A stretch of 64,000 bases of DNA from Phalacrocorax aristotelis (taxonomy: Eukaryota > Chordata > Aves > Suliformes > Phalacrocoracidae). A program made the position numbers and the translations under genes. The notes beneath the pieces were generated by a model. It was not told where the DNA came from. It did not search any database and was given only the letters and a program-made list of their open reading frames with translations. The stretch spans positions 930,001-994,000 of the forward strand of contig NC_134277.1 in assembly GCF_949628215.1 (NCBI RefSeq), written 5' to 3'. Below are positions 59,518 through 64,000 of the stretch, piece after piece. Each line of letters begins with the position of its first letter. Within the stretch, counting starts at the first letter, position 1.

Positions 59518-60930
59518 GGCGCGGGCTGGCGGAGGGAAGGGGCGGCGTTTCTCCGGGCTGCTCCGCAGAGGCGCAGCAGCCTGCGACGACGGCACGCGCC
59601 GGGCAGCTGGTGTCGCACCACCGCAGGGCTCATTGCAGTGCCGCGGGGCGCTCTGCGGTGCCGGGGGGGCTCTGCACCGCCCGGGCCTGTGGGAGGAGGA
59701 GGATGGAGGCAGGCTGATGTGCTGCGTGGGCGAAGAGACTGGCCCAAGAGGCAGCGGAGGAGGTTCGGCGGCCGGGGCCAAGCTGGGTTGTGCCGCTGCC
59801 CTGGGGAAGGGGGAATGCGGCTGCGGAGCGGGGCGTGGTGCAGTGGAACTCAGGGTTATTTAAACACCACCAACGTGGCGGTGGTGTGGGGGCGTTCGGT
59901 GGCCCGAGGAGGGGCTGCGGTGGCTGGGCGGCAGCCGGGGGTCAGCGGCTGAGCCGGGAAGAGACTCTGATAAAAGACTGGGCTGACGTGGGCTCCTGTC
60001 GCATTCTGGGGTGTCGGCGAGGGGCTGGTACCGGCGAAGGGGGCTGCGGGTGCACGGCCCCACACGTTATAACGTACGCCTCGCCCGTGGGCGCGGGCAG
60101 GTGTGCAGCTCCCGCTTGGCACACCGCAGGCAGCCGCCCCATGGCCTCCCATTGCCTGAGTGTGCCGGGGCCCTGGGCTGCACACCGTGCCGGGGAGGAG
60201 GCGGACGGGGCGGCTGCCTTCTCTCGGCCGAGGGGAGGAACGCGATGGGGAGCGCCTGATGGGAACAGAGCTGCAAATCACAGCCCCTCTGCGGGATCTG
60301 GGCCCTGTGCTGTGATACCTCCCCCCTGCCCGCAGCGGTCTGGTCTGCACCATTGCCTGCCCTTCCCTGCTCCCCTTGGCCGCTCAGCCTCCCGCCTGCG
60401 AGGGGCTCGACCGTCCTGGCCGCGGTCCCCGTGTGGGAGCGACCGCGGCTCCGTGGGTGCCAGCAGCCCGAGTCCCCCCGTGGCACCGCCCTGGGGGCAG
60501 CACTCACCGGCAGCAGCACCTCCAGGCAGCGCTGCCGTCCCCTCGCTTTGGCCCAGGGGTGTTGATGACATCCTAGGGGCCACCCTGGGTGATGGTGACA
60601 TCCCGGGGGACACGCTGGGGACAGTGGGGCGGGGGGTGACAACACCCCTACCTGGAGCCCCACAGCATGGCCGCCGCTACGGGCTGAGGTCCCGGTGGCC
60701 AAATCCACCAAGGGCGGCTTCGGTGGCCACGTCATGCACAGGCAGCGCAGCCCGGTGGGTGCTGGGGGTGTCCTGGAGGGGGAACACACCAGGGTGCTGG
60801 TCCCAGTGCAAAGGACTGGGATGTACTGGGGGGGGGGTTGCCTAGCGAGGCCCGGGATGGGGGGTAACTCAGCCCGCAGAAGGGGGTGACAGAGCTGCCA
60901 GCAATGACCCCCCCAAACCAGGCAGTGGTA
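59518..60930. other. 3' flank of ZNF-F, no gene seen
   Basis: GC-rich sequence with only short overlapping frames. I found no canonical AATAAA on the plus strand here. Confidence 0.45.
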
Positions 60931-60941
60931 CAGACAAGTAG

Positions 60942-60947
60942 TTTATT
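60942..60947 (-). terminator. Polyadenylation signal, minus strand
   Basis: AATAAA on the minus strand. It could end the ZNF-G transcript with a 3' UTR of about 1.8 kb, or a small separate transcript ending at 61002. Confidence 0.5.
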
Positions 60948-61001
60948 GATTCCACAGCCTGAGAAAGGGCTCTGGGCTCACATAGGAAACGCCAGTCCCA
61001 G

Positions 61002-61256
61002 TCAGACCAGCTTCAGAAGAAACACGCCCCCGTTGGGACAGTCGGGCAGAGGGAGAGGCCGGCCCCTCCACGCCACCACGGCCATATTCCCTGCCAGCAA
61101 TACCATCGCACCAGCTGACTCGTCCCGTGTCACCGGGATCAACTGGGGGCCGCTGGGGTCGCTAACCAGCTCGGTTGGCACAGCCCAGCACCAGCCGTTG
61201 TTCTGCCGCCGCCCCCGCCCTGTCCTGGCCGGCACTGCAGCCCAGGCGCCCCGCAA
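61002..61256 (-). CDS. Unrecognised open frame ending just before a polyadenylation signal
   Basis: The minus-strand frame ends at 61002, only about 55 nt before AATAAA. The part from GWCWAVPTELVSDP to LLKLV looks more protein-like than its neighbours, but I recognise no family. An acceptor-like ggcggcggcag precedes the NNGWCW stretch, so it might be a terminal exon. It may equally be 3' UTR of ZNF-G. No function proposed. Confidence 0.2.
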   Translation of the reverse strand: MRGAWAAVPARTGRGRRQNNGWCWAVPTELVSDPSGPQLIPVTRDESAGAMVLLAGNMAVVAWRGRPLPLPDCPNGGVFLLKLV

Positions 61257-61259
61257 TGC

Positions 61260-62700
61260 CGGGGGACAGGAATCGAGGGAGGAGCTGGCCCAGAGGCGCA
61301 GCGGGATGTGGTCTGCGGCCCCGGGGAGCAGCGCTGACGGGGCGGGAGGGGGCTGGGCACCACTCGGCGCTGAGGATCACAGCGGGACGCAGCCCACGCA
61401 TCTCCTCAGTGCCCAGAGCACGCTGCCCGCGGCAGCCTCCCCCACAGCCCGCCAGACCTCATGAGCAGCCAGGAATGAAGAAGATGATGAGCAAACCTCC
61501 CGGAGAGGGATGGAGACGTACTGAGGTGTCTCTGTGATTATCACCAAAGAAAACCCCCAGAAAACTCAAGAGTCCCAACAGCTGCTCGGTTTGGTCTGCA
61601 CGGCGACGCCACCAGGACCCATCTCCTCCCTCCGTACACGATCAGTGCTTCCCAGCAGCGCACGGGACGCACGTGGGCTCCGGCCGTGGTCCGAGAGGTT
61701 CCTGGGGACGCCAGAGCCACCCCTGGCCTGGCTTTCATTGCTTTCCAGGCTCCAGTCACCTGTCTGCCTCTGGGCAGGCCTCACTCCCCAAGACGTTTGA
61801 GGTAGCTAGCAGAACTACTCTTCCGTTGGATTAGTTACGGTGGGATTTTGCACGTGACTAAAGGAGATAACCTGCAGTTTGGGGAGTGGGGGGGGCTTCC
61901 TTCCGACGAGGGGCTGCTCCTGCACGGGAGCCCTGAAGCGTTTCTGAAGTCACTCCCCACCTGTGCAGGCTGGTCCTGAGGGAATTAACTCTCGTGGGTG
62001 TTTCGGGCTCTCACAGGCTGGCCTCAGTGAAGGAAGGAGTGCGGCTGGGACCCCAGAAACCCCCACAGCACCCTCGCAGGCAGAAAATGTTGTGGTTCGA
62101 TTTGGTCTGCGTTATCTTCCAGCGCACTGCTGAGGTGTTCCCAGCCTGACCGAGGGGTTAGCGGGGTTCCTCACCGGGGCGGGCAAGGGCAAGCGTGGCC
62201 AGGACGCGGTCGGGGGGTCTTGGAGATGCCGCGCTCTCTCCATCCGGCATCTTGGTCAAGAAGCTTTGTCAGTGGAACGAAGGGCTCCTTGGGAATCCCG
62301 CCTGTCTTGCCAGCGTGATTCCCTTCTCTCCATCCTCTTCACTGTGTAATTGGACTTCCAAAAACGTGGGGTCAGCCCCAGCGTCAGGTAACGGGTGAGT
62401 GTGGCCGCGATCCACGATGCCTCTCGCTGGGCTGCAGGAGACACACCTGGGGTCACCCAGGAGGGTCAGCTTCGGAAAGTTTCATGCGTCAGCCAGCAGA
62501 CACGAGAGCCTGAGGAATGGTAAAGCGTTTTGGATCACTGGAGGCTTCTGTAATTTGCTCTCCAAGCTCTTGATTCCTTCTGCAATTCAGGAAAGCTCCT
62601 GAAATCTGGCGGACAGATGGTTCAGAACCCCAGCGCCCCGCCATGTGCAAAATCAACGCTCACACAGTTCCTCCCTGCGGACATGAGCGGTTCGGATCTC
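61260..62700. other. 3' flank of ZNF-G, no gene seen
   Basis: No frame with a recognisable domain and no recognisable repeat. Probably 3' UTR of ZNF-G if its transcript runs to the signal at 60942. Confidence 0.35.
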
Positions 62701-62708
62701 TCCTGGTG

Positions 62709-63760
62709 TCATTTCTCCGCCCTATTTCCTAGTCTGACCACAGGCCGGCTGGCTCTGCCACCCGAGTCGTGGAGGTGGCAGCTCTTGGCTGCCCGTCTGA
62801 GCTCGGCGGGACTGACCAGCGGCACGTTTGCCAGAACCGCGTTGCCTGCGGCGGCCGCGGGGCTAACGTTCCTCTCCGATGCCAGTGAGCGAGCAACGCG
62901 TCCGCTGCTGCCGCCGGCGAGCGCCTCCGGGGCTGCTCTCTGCTGCTGGGGCGCTGGCGCGACGGCCGCGGGCTGCTGGAGCGCAGCCAGGGCTTTCTGG
63001 CGGTCGTGTATTTTCTCGTGGCGGGAGAGGTGAGTTTTGCGGGTGAAGCATTTCTTGCAGGCGGCGCAGCAATATGGCCTGTGCTCCAAGTGGGTCTGCA
63101 GGTGCCGCTGAAGGGAAAAGGTGCAAGAGAAAATCTTTTTGCAAAAACTGCATTTCTTCACAGGCTTCCTACGAGACTTGGGACTCTGCTGCCCTCTGTC
63201 CAGCTCCTCCTTGGCCTGGCCCAGCCAGGGCCCCCCAGCGTACGTCCCGTTGCTCAGGCTGTAGGCGCCTCCGCAGAAAATCCCATGGAACTTCCCCCTC
63301 GGCCGGATCCTCAGCTCTGGGTGGACGTTCCCCCAGACCTTGGCCCCAAAAGCCCTGTCTTTTATGTGGATGTTCTGGTGACGGTCCAGGTGGCGTTTGT
63401 CCGCGAAGCTGATCTCGCACGTCGTGCACTCGTAGGGCCCCTCTTTGGCGTGGCTCCGCTGGTGGATGATGAGGTTGATTTTCAGGCGGAAGCGCTTCCC
63501 ACACTCGGTGCAGGGGTGCGACCACTCCCGCACGTAGCCGCGCCGACAGTTGCCCATCAGCAGGCTGCTGCTTGCACACCTGCTCGGCTTCTTCTTGCTC
63601 TTGGCCTTGGCCTGCTCGCTTTTGGGGCACTTCTGGATGCCTGGGGCGGGAGAGGGTGCGGAAGCCTCCTGCGACGCCTCGGGTTCCTCCTCCTTCACCT
63701 TGACGTTTTCAGGAGACGCCCCTTCACACTCCATTTCATCTCCCAGTAAAAAGCCTTCCT
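62709..63760 (-). CDS. ZNF-G: last exon of a zinc-finger gene, 4 C2H2 fingers (partial)
   Basis: A phase-1 acceptor (ccatttcag before AGGAAGG) opens the exon at 63760 and the frame runs 1052 nt to a stop. It begins EEGFLLGDEMECEG and has VKVKEEEP, a SUMO-consensus-like motif as in the linker and last exons of the other genes. Four C2H2 fingers in two pairs: CTECGKRF and CTTCEISF, then after a long basic spacer CSFCKKIF and CAACKKCF. A tail of about 90 residues rich in Ala, Gln and Pro follows. Upstream exons, including any KRAB and DUF3669 exons, lie beyond the right edge or were not found in the last 240 bases. It is convergent with ZNF-F. Probable nuclear transcription regulator. Confidence 0.8.
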
Positions 63761-64000
63761 CTGAAATGGAACAACGGAGGCATCGGTCATTCACGCTCCC
63801 AGGACAAACCCGGGTTGCGGACAAATCCCAAAGCGCTGAGATGGCTTTTAGCAAGAGAGGAGCTACCAACAAATCCGAGAACGCGGTTTGGAGAGGCGCA
63901 GGTGCCACCACAGCATCCTGCCCGCCCTGAGCAACCCAGCGTGGTCTCAGGGGGAGGATCTCTCGCTCCCAGGAAGAACCAGGCTGCGGTCTGCTTTGGG

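Noticed and set aside
1-64000. tRNA, rRNA or other structured RNA genes
   Set aside because: I looked for tRNA-type A and B box pairs and found none; no rRNA-like sequence was recognised.

Overview
The window looks like a bird genome, probably a GC-rich microchromosome or a similarly GC- and minisatellite-rich segment. The evidence is several CR1 LINE fragments, a solo LTR of a type I recognise from avian endogenous retroviruses, intron-containing genes, CpG-dense promoters and very long GC-rich minisatellites. There is no bacterial-type organisation; the long open frames over the minisatellites are artefacts.

The genes form a cluster of seven C2H2 zinc-finger genes. The order is: ZNF-A (276-4746, minus), ZNF-B (12861-15522, minus, with a THAP-domain exon at 16679-17044 that can splice to it in frame), ZNF-C (20282-26499, minus), ZNF-D (34999-39661, minus), ZNF-E (40277-45380, plus), ZNF-F (48048-59517, plus) and ZNF-G (last exon only, 62709-63760, minus; the rest lies beyond the right edge). 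I built the exon models by hand from splice sites and phase; the total length of each of the six gene models is a multiple of three. The shared plan is a short start exon, an exon for a DUF3669-type helical N-terminus (the LWTVVA...RRLEN module known from the ZNF282/ZNF398/ZNF777 family), a KRAB-A exon that begins in phase 0 and ends in phase 1, one to four phase 1-1 linker exons, and one last exon with three to five C2H2 fingers. By family knowledge these are nuclear, DNA-binding transcription regulators. The KRAB boxes range from canonical (ZNF-E) to strongly degraded (ZNF-B, ZNF-F).

Between and inside the genes are minisatellites. They lie in intron 1 of ZNF-A and ZNF-E, upstream of ZNF-A and ZNF-C, upstream of ZNF-F, and most strikingly in intron 2 of ZNF-F. 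That last array is about 7 kb of 39-bp units whose first unit overlaps the end of exon 2 and its splice donor; it contains a 200-N assembly gap. Two LTR-type insertions interrupt the array upstream of ZNF-C. A CpG-rich region at about 17.9-18.9 kb carries CCAAT, YY1-like and RFX X-box-like motifs, and ZNF-D and ZNF-E share a head-to-head promoter.

The most interesting items are the possible THAP-KRAB-C2H2 chimera (ZNF-B), the splice-donor-derived minisatellite in ZNF-F, the series of indels that cancel out in the DUF3669 exon of ZNF-A, and linker exons that each supply a SUMO-consensus-like motif.
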